Source: Protonemura montana
Taxonomy: Eukaryota > Arthropoda > Insecta > Plecoptera > Nemouridae
Assembly: GCA_947568835.1 (NCBI GenBank)
Contig: OX387605.1
Coordinates: forward strand, 15,132,418-15,196,417
Length of the DNA stretch: 64,000 bases
Reading direction: 5' to 3'
Under the pieces are notes generated by a model. It was not told the origin of the DNA, searched no databases, and was given only the letters and a program-made list of their open reading frames with translations. Positions within the stretch are counted from its first letter, which is position 1. Each line of letters opens with the position of its first letter. Shown piece by piece: positions 49,965 to 63,300 of this stretch. The position numbers were made by a program, and so were the translations under genes.

Positions 49965-50050
49965 TTACTTACGACCCACGCATGATGGCCGAATGGGGCA
50001 GTGTACTGATAATTGTTTACATACCTGCAACAAAGAGAAGAATGGTTAGT
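49965..50050 (-). other. Candidate recursive splice site with RS-exon (site C)
   Basis: On the - strand, CACTAAC (branch A near 50046) is followed by CATTCTTCTCTTTGTTGCAG ending at 50025, with the donor GTATGTAAAC starting at 50024. A second donor, GTAAGTAAGT, starts at 49972, which would define a 52-nt RS-exon (49973-50024). The branch point lies about 21 nt from the junction and the tract is nearly pure pyrimidine. Two frames of the 52-nt segment are open, so a small coding exon remains an alternative. It would be the first ratchet point met by a - strand transcript within this window. Confidence 0.7.
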
Positions 50051-51902
50051 GATACTGGACATGATCATGAAATTCCGTGAAAGCAATTAAATTTAGAAAA
50101 AATAACACGTGCATTGCCTGGAGATAGCGATTGAAGATCCAATAAGTAACTTTATTTAAGACAAGTGGATTACTTTAATGCCTAAACTTCATTTTAACAT
50201 AATTATTTTAAGATAAGGCTGTTAAGTAAACAAATTTGAGAACTCGTGAAATAGGCACTCAATATTAAAGTGATCTAGTTTACACATATCTAAATTCCGA
50301 TCAGTCTATACACTCGGAAATATGACACTAAAGCCACGCGATTCAGACGAAAGTTGGGTTCGGTTTGAAACAATACCATTAGACAATGATAAGATGTAAT
50401 GATTAAAACAGCGAGTGTGATATCCCAGCCCGTGGCGACAGGAAGATATTCGGTGAATGGGATGAACTGCACCCACCCAACCACCCCGCGTACACCATCG
50501 CGGGCGTAATGTGTAGAACTTTATCTACCCTCAAACACCCTTCAGCCGCTGTAAGCCTGTCCCGTTCGCGGCTGACGCAGGGGTGGGCACCCACCCTTCC
50601 GCACCCTACTCGCACACCACGGCTAAACTGAATCGCACTGAAAGGCAAGAGGTGGTGCGATACCATGCCTAACAAAATATCGCATCTTTAGAAATACATC
50701 TTATAGATTCCTTTCAGTCATCGGTCGTTATTATAACCTTATTTCACGATATTGGATATGCTTTTTTCAGTTTCCAAGTATAAGTAGTGCCGATTTTACA
50801 ACGCTCTAGCGTTGATCGTATAAATCTTTGCACCTGCAGATCTAAATCGATCTCATTTTGCATTCGCTGACATCATTAAATTGATTCCAATTTTGCATAG
50901 CCTAATTGATTATAAAATTGAAATCCAACGAGATCACATGCGTAAGTGCCGACCGCCGTGCCCAAAAGCCGTGTCGTAATCAAACTAAATTGCGAAAAAC
51001 AAAATTGAGCGATGCATAAAATTAAACTCGTAATTCGTTGGTTAGAAATCTAAATGTTTCAAAAGTGCATGCATACAGTTCGCTTTAAATTGTTTTTTTT
51101 TTCAGGGAGATAACACGCTGGCAACAAAAAAAAACGAAACCGGAATCTAATATTTTTATAAACACAGTCCAATTACCGGTGTCTGGTTGGCTGATGGCCG
51201 ATTGTATCCCCTCGTCAATTGCTACCTGAATAAACCTACATTAAGCCATAATTAAATGGCCTGGCCGGGCACCCGTGCTCACAAAACAAGGCTCGATTCT
51301 ATCCACGTGATAAAACACACGGCACCGACCGCGCGACCGAACCATGTGCACGGCTATAGGTAATTGAAACGCGTCGCTTGCTTTGATTGATCGCCAGTAC
51401 GATAACTTTTTTCATCGAATAATTTTCATGATGCATCCATCCATCTTTTTCCTTTAGCACATACACACACACATATATGCACACACGCCCGATTTGAGGC
51501 CAGTACCTGCCGGCGAGCGACTCGTTCTTTCGTCTAAATCCACTCAAAACTACGTCGAAACTATCCATCAAAACTCTAGCAACAACATACACATTTTTAA
51601 CGATTTTTCTTTTCCTTCAGAGACAAGGAAAGAGGTAATATGTGTGCGCATTCTATGACAATGACATAAATGCAGTAAATAGTAGAATTTTGACGCCAAA
51701 AAAATGACGAAAATAAGTGCATTTTATTTCTACTAACAAAATATCAGTTCCATTTTGTTACTTTTAAAATATTGCTAGCCAAACAGAAAAAGCTTGTTTA
51801 ATGCCGCTGCGGTTTTGTGACATGTCCATGCAAATGCTAGCACAAAATACAAATACAAATAAGCGTTTGGCATTGTGTAAAAGCGGACAGCGTGGAGCCA
51901 AA

Positions 51903-51990
51903 ACGCCGATAATAATCCGATACCGACGCCGCTGTCGACGGAGCGGAGTCGGCATCGGCATCGGGACGCCAGCATTACGGCGTCGAGTGA
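51903..51990. promoter_or_regulatory. CpG islet with GACGCC/GGCGTC words
   Basis: CGACGCCGCTGTCGACGGAG, GTCGGCATCGGCATCGGGAC and ACGGCGTCGAG follow one another within about 85 bp inside AT-rich DNA. The word content matches the other islets of this window. No promoter element or coding frame was recognised. Confidence 0.35.
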
Positions 51991-54534
51991 ACCGCACCGT
52001 AATTACATGCAATAGAGTGCTATAATTATTATCTATAAAGGCCATAGGGTGATCGAAATAATCACACACCAATGTGTATCATGGCTTCATTATGCTAGCA
52101 CTTTACGGTATTATCATAACACAATAGTATTATACATTGGCCCATCCCGGATATGCATTTGCATGTGGGAGGCGCCAACGATTGCGATGCCTTTCTTGGA
52201 TCGCCATGTTTGGAATGTTACATATATGCAATTGAATGTTCTGACGATAGGCAACATTAGATCCAGATGCAATGGCCGCTTTATAATTTGGCTCTAATTT
52301 ATGTGTAATAACAGCATTAATCTGAGAAAGACGGATGCAATTTAAATTAAGTTTTCGAATGACGGCACGAGTACAAGAACCCCATGAACGTAGTTCGTTT
52401 AATCTAAACGCGAATGCCACGGTATAGAAAATGAAGAAGATGAGGTTCTTTCGTGCTGATGAAGGGTAATCTTCACTAAATCGTTTCTGAAAGAAAAATC
52501 ATATTACGGAGAATTGAAAATTGAAATGGCTTACTCTTGTGTCAAAAGAGTATCAAGCTCAGGCGGATTGATGCGACGCATAAATATTATTGGAAACTTC
52601 ATTGCTTTCTTCGATTCGCAAACATCGCTCCTCTGTTGCCTAGCCAAGCATGTATATATTTATCTTTTTTTTTTCAATTCATCTCCTAGCATCTGATGTC
52701 AGAATGTCCATGATCGAGATTTGAGAAAAAAGGAGGTATAATAACAACGTCCGTCGCACGTGAGTAAATATCCGTCTGCAACCTAGCTGAGATCTATGAT
52801 TTTTAGCACACCAAGTCTTAGAAATTTCGAATTACAGTAAACCAACGTTCTTTTCATTACACGAAAGCCAGTCGAGTGAAATAAATTCAGCCATCCAAGC
52901 AAGTCATCAATATAAATGTGCCGAATGCAGACTACAGACGGACAAACATAGGGAAGCATGTAACTGTAACGACCGAACCTTTTTTATTGGATTAGAAATA
53001 AACGTGCAAATGGTGAAGCTATAGTTTAGTTTGCCTCGCAGTCAAATAGGCAATAATAAAGTGCGTGCGGGGCGTTTGCTACGCACAGCGACACGAATGT
53101 GGACGGGGGTGGCTGCTCCGTGCTCCGCGCGGGTGTACTGACAAAAAGAGCGTATATGGTCGCCGGCCGCCGACCTCGGAAATTCGGCCTCGGCACACAA
53201 TGGATATATATTTTAGCGAGTTTCTAAATTTCATTTCAGAAAACCATAAGTACCATTTCCAGGCTCAAGATTGAACAAAACCCATTCTGTTCGAACAGAG
53301 TACAATAAAAAATATATCTCCCTATTGGACTAGCCTGTGGAGACCTAATTTCATACATTATTTATATCTCGTGTACGCCGTGCGCGCCCCTATACCACCA
53401 TAGGCTGGGGGCCAACTTAACCCGAGCGTGTCAAATCTATTTAGTGACAATGCAAGCTGCAGATATATTCCGACGAAAATGAGCACAATTCGAACATAGT
53501 AATTTATAACTGTCATAGTTATTTCTTGCTATGAGGAAAGAATTTGTGAAGGCTTGTAAATTGTACATTCGAACAGTTTGCAAAAATGCGCCCGATGCTG
53601 AAATATGGTGGCGGACAAAGTAGCAGAAACCCGGGACTATTGTGGTGCCTGCGGGCGCCCATTGACGATTCAAGACATTTTTAGTATTGCCCTACACGGG
53701 GGAAAAAAAACGCCAAATACGCATAAACTTGTTTGGAATGCCAGATTAGGTCCACTGTTTGACGAAATAAAAACTTCTACGATCGCGCAGCAAAGAAAAG
53801 TAGGACGTTTAGATATGCGCCCGGAATTGCTTCTCATGCTACGATCATGAAAAATACGAATAAATGATAATATGAAATGCGAAAGTTGATCCTAGATTTG
53901 TGTCGTAAAAAAAACTCTACCGAAAAGTTGAAGTTTGTACGTCGATAACTTTCTCGACGTATAATCAGTCATTTTGAAGCTAGAGAGAAATCTTTTTATA
54001 GTTTAGTTTGGCGATAATAAACGATTTGATGGCATCACATTGTCTTGCTATTCTGGCCGGTCGGTAAGGACCGTTTTCGGGACAGGGAGGGTCCCGATAC
54101 GTAACGATCTCCCGTGTACGCCTGCAGTACACAAAGGTATAAAATCCGCGCACATTTAGATTGATTCGGGAGTCGAACGATGCTGCGTTAGCCGCCCATG
54201 CCCACGATCAATGAATAATGCAACCACCTATAATTTGATTACAATCGGATCATGAAACTAAAAGAAGTCGTGCCGGACAATATTCCTCAATGTTTCAGAC
54301 CGACGATCGTATGAAGAAGTCGTCACAAGACGCTTACATAATTGAATGCGGGCTGAACAAAGTGGAGCAGGCCGCCAGTTAGAAGAGTTTTTTTATCGAT
54401 TCAAAGTCTATCAACGTGTGAGGCAAGCTCCAAGGAAGAAGGGGCGTGTAAAATAGAGGACAGCTGCTTTTATCTCCCATGCAGAGAGGGATGCAATGTA
54501 AATTAACAAGAGGTGTACGAAACGGGCACGCCAC

Positions 54535-54590
54535 GACGACGGTCGCCTCGACGCTGACGCCGTTCAACGTGGCGCGACGTCGGCGTCGCA
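54535..54590. promoter_or_regulatory. CpG islet sharing a 15-mer with 14041-14055
   Basis: CGACGTCGGCGTCGC at 54575-54589 is identical to 14041-14055, 40 kb away, and lies within CGACGCTGACGCCG-type sequence. The shared 15-mer points to a recurring motif rather than a duplicated block, since the flanks differ. Confidence 0.4.
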
Positions 54591-55062
54591 ATACGATGTA
54601 GTCACGAAATATAACAGCCATGTTTGTCGCAGACTAAATATACACGCTTCCTCTACATTTCATATAAATATAGACTAGATTAGAGAGTGGAGTGAATGTT
54701 TGGTTCACTGATTTTCTGTGTGATATGAGATAAGGCTATTAGAGTCTGGGACTTGTCACAGAGCGCGCGGAGCGGGCGAGAAGAAAGTTACAGACAGCCA
54801 GGCGGAGTTGGGGGAGGAGAATCGAATAAAGTCCCTCTTTGAATGCAGTTGGTGTGAGATGAAAGGAGCGCGAGGAGAGGTGACGTTTGGTAGGGCATGT
54901 GATGGGTTGGCTGAATAGGGAATCGCGAAAAAGAGTGAGAGTGAAGCATCTCTGTAAATAAAGTCGTTTTAGATAATTTCCTAGCGAGCAGAGAACGAAG
55001 TAATTTCCGTCCACCTGGGTTCAGGTGAGTTTGGGAATAAGTTGTCTTGAGAGGATCGTGTT

Positions 55063-55084
55063 CCCCCCCCCCCCCCCCCCCCCC
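55063..55084. repeat. Poly(C) tract, 22 nt
   Basis: The longest C/G homopolymer in the window: 22 C followed by AACCCCCC. Confidence 0.95.
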
Positions 55085-57350
55085 AACCCCCCAAAGGACG
55101 GCGATCGTGTTGTGCGGTCAAAATGTCTGGACGTGGACGCCCGTGCGACGCTGCGCTCTGATATTTATGTGCCACGTGGCATCACGTGGCCAGCTCACGC
55201 GAAGGGTGGGAGAAGCAATATGACATCCTTATCGCAGCTCCGCTCTCGCGTCGGAACTGTTTCATCTCAAGAGAATAGAGGGTGATGGTTGTTCCAGGCC
55301 AGGCATTGTACGTCGCCCACCGAAGTGTCATCCGAGTCCATTCAAGTGAATTGGATGCCTGCAGGAAGAATGGCCAACTTTCGGGGAACATCAAAACATT
55401 TTTTTAGTCAGCACAATTTTTTTCCATTATCACTTGCATATTGCCTTAGTTTTTGTGAGCGTAATTTCAATCTGTTATTTTATGGGAGGGTGGGAAAAAA
55501 GGTTCGCATATACACAACCGAGGGAAAACATTGATTTTCAATGAAATGCGAGCATCAAACCAAATTTATTTTCTTTTCGGCATATAGAAAGCTGGCTGTC
55601 TACGCGAGATAAAGGGGCGCAAAGGCTTTCATCCCAGGGGTTGTTACGCCGGCTCAAAAAAGCAACTTATGAAAAATTGTCAGTTTTATTGATTTGAATG
55701 AAGTCCTATTGTATGCCAGGATTGCTTACAGTACTTGCATATATTGGAAATATAATACATTATATCTATGCAGCCAAAAACGCGACTAGCACTGGAATTG
55801 GAGTATGCACAATACACTGAATGCAAGCTTTTTTTAAACGAGCGTGGCAATCATGCAGCATCCAGTATTTTCATTGTGAATTCGGTTTTTATTTCTCATA
55901 CTACTGAATTGCATCACAGACTCATTTTGGTCGCATGCGAGGGGAGGATAGGATTTCTTTTTATTTTACCCCTGGACATATTTTTGTAATGTGAACCATG
56001 ACCTGGAAGAGTACGGGGCTTATAAAAAGGATCGGGTAGAGAGGTACAACGACAACGACGACATCGACGACGACGGTAGAGAAGTGCCTAGAAATGTCGA
56101 GAGTTTGGAAAAGGGTTTGGGACAAAACGAGCTCAACTTTTGGGAAAAGCCCTCGAGCCAGTCGAAGCTGGGCTGGGATTAAACCTGGCCATCTCGAATC
56201 AAATAATAAGTGAAGTAAAGGGGAGAAATGGTTCGGGGGGTTCGAATTTAAGAAGGTATGGGCCTCAACAGTCAGCAACATCGATCTACGCCGGTATAGC
56301 TATTGACGCGAGCTTTCAAAAGAAAGTCTAAAGCTTACAATCCTAGGGATTTTCGGTCTCTTTCTTTGCCTTTCGTTCGGTATTTTTATTGTGCTCATCG
56401 ATTGCCGACCATTCGTCACAAGGCTCTGTCCGAAGGGCGGACAGCGCAGCGCGGCGCTGGGTCTTACGAATATCCCCCAATTGCAATTTTTCTGGACAAG
56501 GTCCGCATAAAGATGGACAACCTTGCTTGCCAGAGTACGTGGAAAATTTGTAGACCCACATAAAATTAAAAATGATTAGATAGTTTACTCTTTGCCTCTT
56601 TTGCCCTCGGCTAGCAGCAACTGCATAAGCGATGTAAATAGCAGGTCTAAATTCGACAATAACATTACTTCTTGCAAGCTGAAATGCTAATTCCGGTTCA
56701 TTGGCGAACTGTCGAGATTCCTCATCTTGGCACTTATCCTTTTGACTACCGATAGCAGTGCAACTTTGCATATCAACAGGGAGGGAGCAGTCCGAAATAT
56801 TCGAGCGCATCGACACACATATTATTATCGAATTCAAAAGCACTCGCATCACCATTTTTTTTCTTACAATCGCTTGTCACAGATTTAAATGCGGCTTATA
56901 GCGAAGCCAGTATAGCGTGCTATGCATTCTTCTAACGACTTCTAGACCATGCTACTAAAGTTCTCCAATTACTTTTCAAGTCTCTCCTCTCCTGAATGCT
57001 TGGTCGTCGGTTCCTGAACTCTATCCCGACTTCACCCCATCCTCCCGAGGGAACGCTTGCTTGTATAATAGAAGGGTCTACAGTCTATACAGCATAAGAA
57101 TAGGCTGAATTCCGTAACAAGGGCTACTTTGTATATCATTCTCAAAGTAGCTTCATTAATAACGACTTTATTAGAGGAAAATTCGCAATTTTCTATACCA
57201 CGCATATGCGTGAAGTGCAGCTAGCGGTGATGAAAAACTCCCAAATAATTTGATGGAATATGATGCTCATCTATACTCGGTGACATTTCTAGCGACTCGA
57301 CTGTACACAGTTTCACACTCTTGACTTCTGTCGACGTCAGAGGAGCGTGA

Positions 57351-57366
57351 GGGGGGGGGGGGGGGG
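57351..57366. repeat. Poly(G) tract, 16 nt
   Basis: An uninterrupted run of 16 G after GAGCGTGA. Confidence 0.95.
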
Positions 57367-60300
57367 CATCAACGCCACGTATCCGAATGCAGTCAACCAT
57401 GCAACCAGACATGCACTTCTGCGTTCGAACACTGGACTTATTATAGAAATGCAACGTGAATGCCAGCCTCTTTTAAGCCATAAAGGGTTTAGATTGCAGG
57501 GCACCACTGGATGAAAGAAGAAACGGCACCTCTATATGGTGTGCGCCCGTAAGATAAGAAATTCTAGCGTCGAAACAAGGCTCTCTGCTGTGTAACTCGT
57601 GTAGCAAAAATAATAGATGCACAGAAATGGCATGGCTCTAGTTTCCTCGAATCAACTAGATGAAATTCAGTATTGGTACAGATTCTCTTTTGAGAAATAA
57701 CAATTGAAAATTAGCATCGCTCTCCGGCGAAACAAAGCGTTGAGTTCATCTGTAAATGTCATGTGAAACGAAATGCGGCCCACGTCAAAATTGTTGTTGA
57801 AATGGTTGAAATCCACACCGTGACCGGGTATGTGGAAATCAATGGGAATTGGGAATCAACATCATGCAAGAATGGAGTCGGTAACGCTTGATTGGTTATT
57901 TATTGTCATTTGTCAACCAAGCTAAAAGTACTTGCTGTTTGCTAAACCCTGAATACGACTCGCGGGCATCAGTTGCTTGTTGAGGGATGAACCAGTGAAT
58001 CTTCCAAATGAGCTTTATGCTAAAACTCCACATACATAATAAGAGGAGTAAATAGCCATAAAAAGTGCTCTTTTGTTTGGATATTTTTTTTAATAAATGA
58101 AGATTCGCTATTCTTTTATGATACTCTTGCAAACATAATGCGATATTAAAAGTTTTAGCGCGTCACTTTACTACGCGCTTGTTTTTTTTTTTAATTACTA
58201 GCCTATCAGATTATAAATAAATTCTTCGCCGCCACGCACTGATGAAATGCACGGTTAATTACTTGTGACACAGCCCTGAAAGTACAAGCAAAGTGAAGGC
58301 AAAACGGATCACATCCCCAATCGAGCGATTCGAAAAATCTGCTACGATAGAAACACAAAACCCTAACGTGGTACACGACTTCGCGCCGTGTACAAAAGTA
58401 AACTGTGCGAGCTCCATGTTAAGTCAAGCAGAATGCAATAGAAAAGATCGTGCGAGAAATGACCAAACACTTGGTTGGTTGGTTGGTGGTGGCACCTCAT
58501 GCCAATACCATAGTCACCGTCCTTGCTGCAATGCAATATGATTGTGCCCTCGTTGGGGAGCACGGTGGAAGGGGGGGGATCCCGTTCGCAGTTCGATAAC
58601 CCTACCCCATGGCCCGGTGAACAGTGGCAGGGATGGGGGACGAACGCCATCAAAGTTAATAGAATTACGAATTTGGAAATCAATTGGTTTGAAGAGGTAG
58701 CTATATAGAAGTGTAGCAACGGGTGAAAAAACATTCAGATCCGATGTAGTTTAATTTTAGGTCTCATTTTCTTTACTTTTCAACGGTGCGGAATCGAAAT
58801 TGTCTACTTTCCATGGTCAGGCACTGAATCAACGTAGTTAGTTATGGTAATAAAAAAAACTGCTCTTCTAGATTTGGGATCTCTTCTCATTAAAATCGCG
58901 TCTTTGAGCAAGAGAGCCAACCTATGAAGTTTGACTGAGCATTGCCCAACTTTATGCCGGATAATCCATAACGATTGTGAAATTCTCATAGATGAACGAT
59001 TACCAAAAATCAGTCATATTTCAAGCAACCGAAACTCGTATACCAAGCGACCATTGGCGCGTCCGAAAACTATTGAACCATGCGCGTTAAGAAAACTTCC
59101 TCGATATATAGATCAGAATACTTTTATTTCACTCCACAAGACTCTCAGAAATGCTTTAACGATGCTTATACAATCTTTATGGTATTTCACAAACACGTTT
59201 CTTTCCCATAATAAGCATGAAGACAGGCCATGTTTTATCCTCCTTTTATACAACATTACTGCTGCAGCCGAGTCCTACACAGCTCAAACTCCACCCCACT
59301 AAACATCCGGAGCTCCGCAAGGGCCATTATCCCACCAACAAGGGATTCCACTGGTACACGTTTATGCCTGTGAAACCTGCGCGAAACCTGCCCAGAACCC
59401 TGTTGTGCATGTCTGCCTGCCTCTATGCACTCTACTCTCACAACGGCGCAGGGCCTTGGCAATTATCCCTACGTTTCCTTTTGGTAATTGTCTTTTTACT
59501 CACGCCGAAATTGCAACGAAGAAGTTTTACCAGGTGGTACAACTAATGGAAGTTATAACCATAAAAACAACTAGCGGCAGCTGACATTTTTAGGGGAAAT
59601 AAGTACACTTTTTGGCTAATCTGCATTTCCAGAACAGGTCGCTGCAGTAGTAAATCAAGCTAGTTTTTATGCGTTGCTGTATTGAAGATATGTATTCGAA
59701 AACTAAATTCTGACCTTATACGAAATAAGTTCGGTAGTTCCGTCTCCATGCTGTGCATAACATTACGAGCAGAGCCATGGCATGCTCTCGAGGGAAAAAC
59801 TCAGACGTGCAGAGCAGGTTTAGTTTTCGAAACGATGGCAAGAAAAGTGGATATCGGACAAGCGTTCAGAACAAATACGCCATATCCAGTGCTTGCCGGT
59901 TTAAAAACCACTAAAAATCCGAACTAAGTCCGAGCTGGAGTCCTTGCCATAGCGAAGCTACTAAAAAGCCACAAAATTGCAGCTCATTGTATAGCATTTC
60001 GCTGACATTTCCATGATAATTGAATTGCTCGGAAAAAAAAAACAGCTGACATTTCCTTTTGCGTGAACAGGAAGGTGGTTGCACCGTGCAGCGCGACCGC
60101 GGCTGAGAAGCTACGCGAAACGAAGAGGAAACGCGCCAGCATCAACCATTGGCTCCATGGTCCCAGGACCACTTCGGTCGGCAGGCCCGCCTCGGCATCA
60201 ATTGAAATCTTGATGGGCTAAAGCATTATAATAATATTCTCGTCATGACCCAACTACACGCGGGCTGGGCACAACATTTGCAAGTCTTATTTTATTCAAG

Positions 60301-63300
60301 TTATATACATCTGCAACATAGAGATTAGACTCCGCTCCCCTCCGCACGTACACTCTACGCTCCGCTAATGCTTTGAGCAGATTACACTACTATAGCTAGA
60401 CTTTGCTAACTTGTACCTATGAGAGCAACGAAGGTATACAATTCGCCTTCTGCTGAGACACAGTTGTCACCCTTATTGCGTTTTGCATGACTCTGTATAG
60501 TGCCGATAAAAAATGGTGTGCTGCATAACGTTACCCAAGCATTAGACACCAATTTTTTGCCTTCAATTTTTTTTGTAGTTTAAAAGTTATACAATCCAGA
60601 CTCTAGAGCAAGTAAAAAGGGACATGTCGCTTTCGCAATTCGGGTCTCAGCTGTGCCCACGAACGTGCATAATTCATTTCGAATGCCCGGAGAAAGATAA
60701 ATTATTGTCATACAAGGCAAAGCGAGATAATAAACTGTGACAATGAAATCACAGAGCTGCTCTCGGTGCAGCATTGATTATAACGAAACAAGTCTGTGAT
60801 TAGTGATCGTGCATTTAATTACGGCATCGTAACAGAGGGGTGGAATTAGCTGTTATACGTTGGGGCGGATAGCTACAATAAAACACGCGTGAGGGTGGGG
60901 GTGTGGGCCTCAAATATGCACTGTGTATGCCAGACTCCACGTGCAATTACTGCGCGCGTTCGGTGCTAGCAGACAAAGGATGCAACCGTGTCGATCTGTA
61001 ATGCATCGTGACTTAGTCGCCAATTACCCAATTGATTGGAAAAGTTGACTTTATCGCGTCACTCTTTGGAATTAGCCTAAATGTGACGTTCTAACAACGG
61101 TTTGTCTAGCCTTCGACGTTATTAGAATCCGTAATGGCATCTGATTCAGCCTCGTGCTTTTCAGTTACCTTGTAATAATATAAAAATGTATTCTTTATAA
61201 TTTCCTGCATTTACTTGATTTTGAATTAAAACGAGCGATACAAACTTTTTCAAGCTGTTCGTGTTGAAATATTTAACATGCTTTGTTCGTACTGGAATGC
61301 GCATAGAATTTTAAACGATCGGCAATATTTATGTGGAATTATACAAATGATCTATTGAAATTGTGTTTTTATCGTTTGATTTTCATAACCAATTGTTCTG
61401 TTGTGGTTACCTGCGACAGCCGCGTTCCGTGTGTGCCCCCTGCCCTGACATCGTATACCGAGAACAAGGCTGGGGCTGCGTGATTCTTACCATGGGAAAC
61501 AAGATCATTGTTCGAATAAAAACAATCAGTGCCGTGGTCCCGGACGCCTATGAATATAATACTCACCGCATTTACCTAAAGTACATTGTTACACTTACAA
61601 GTATGACAATGCCTGCATTTATTTTTAAAACCATTCAGTTTTAAATGAGGTACGCGCCATTCACTCATTATATCGTTTTGTTACTTTTTAAAAGATTTTT
61701 TGTGTGCATGCATCACCGTAATACAACACCGCGACTCGGTTGACAAACAGAAGGAAATCAAATTGTCAAAATTGTCTATGTCAAATTGTATCTGTCAGAA
61801 ATATTCAAAACTGAATATATTTCTTTCCAACAAAGTAAACATTTTCAATCATAGAGGCTGGATTTACACAGAAGTCTTGTGCATAGTAAAGGCGATTAAA
61901 ATCTAATAGACTCATGCATGGTTTATAGACTCATCGCAGCAGCCGGTATTTGTCAAACGACAAGAAGAAAAACTGAGTGGAGCGCGCGTTGTATGCTAAG
62001 TTCGATCGTAGGGTGCAATCCTAGAAGCAGATGAGCACTGAGCAGTACGCCAACAATATTTACATGGGCGCAAGCTATGGCAAGTCTAAGCAATGCTAAG
62101 CCGAGGAAATTACGGATGCAAATGGCGGGTATGTATGTCTGCAATATCAGCAGTGCATGGGAAAAAGCTTAAGACCTGCGTTTCTCCGAGCACAAGCTCA
62201 TCTTAATCCGGACTAGTTCCACCCATATACGAAGCCAAATAAAGATTAGCTTGTTAAAAAATACATCAGTTTCAAACTTTTGTGGATGCAAAGTACAACG
62301 TAGAGCGCCGGAAGATTATAATACAACATTTTCCACCATTTTATTTCAACTAGGCAGCACGGCTTTTAAAAGTTTTTTAAATTCGAAAATATTAACGTCA
62401 GAAGTAGAACGTCCGTAAATCTTCCATTTAGACTTTAGTCCATACAGTTTATGATACACATGAATAAATTTAAAGTTATGACGACTTACACCAGGAAAAT
62501 GCAACCGCATTGGAGTCATAAATTGCGTCCAAACATATTCGCTCGTGCGAGCCCCATGAATCTGATGGTTCAAAAACTGAAAAACGCGTTATTTATTTCC
62601 GCACTCTTTATTTGCTAGATCTTGGCAATTTGCAATGAATTTACCAATGGCCATACACTTTCCCGAATGTGTACCGGTTTATTACTCCATTCGATTTAGA
62701 TACTTCATCCGCAAGATAACAATAGAGAAAAGCATTGCACAAAATAGGAAAGGCGATTCAATCGGACATAAACGACAAGCGTGTACTAAGCAATGGCGTG
62801 CATCCTTAGTCCTTAGTTGCTCTATAGATTCCCGAAATGATTGCGGCTAGCGATAAGGAGAAGATGTTCCCGAATGATTAGCCAGCCCCACACATGACCG
62901 TTGTTATGGCCTCGAGGGGTGCCGCAGCCAACAGGGCGGCAAGCAATCGATGGACCTTTAGGGCTGCAGAGAGTGCGATCAGTTCAGATTCTGGGACAAT
63001 GCGATGGTGCCTCTGCCGTGATGCGATAAACGATTTACGCTCACCACTGGGAGCCTGCCGAAGCTATAAACTTCATTCCAGCTGCCAAACCGAATAGGTA
63101 AATCAAGTTTATTTTCCCAGCGCATTAATTGAAATCACCTGATATGTCTCTGTCAAAATATTTGACATCTAGATCGACAGCCCGTCATTGGTACCATTTC
63201 GATAGGAAATTAATCATCCTTATACAGAAACATATCTAATATCAATCAGTTGCATATATTATTAGGTAGTATAATAACAATACATCGTGCAGATATCAAA

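Noticed and set aside
51600-51640. Strong + strand acceptor CTTTTCCTTCAG followed 14 nt later by GTAATA, a possible microexon
   Set aside because: The donor is weak, the length is not a multiple of three, and no other + strand splice structure supports it.
53605-53850. Short frame with a CGACG-type two-cysteine motif
   Set aside because: It starts at GTG, has only one CXXC pair and no acceptor/donor pair placing it as an exon.
55012-55030. CAG|GTGAGT on the + strand, a possible fourth recursive site
   Set aside because: The upstream sequence lacks a pyrimidine tract and a placed branch point, and CACCTGGGTTCAGGTG is a near-palindrome that creates the motif by itself.
56343-56855. 170-codon open frame on the - strand
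   Set aside because: It is the longest non-transposon frame, but with this base composition one such frame in 64 kb is near chance. No domain, signal or splice context supports it.
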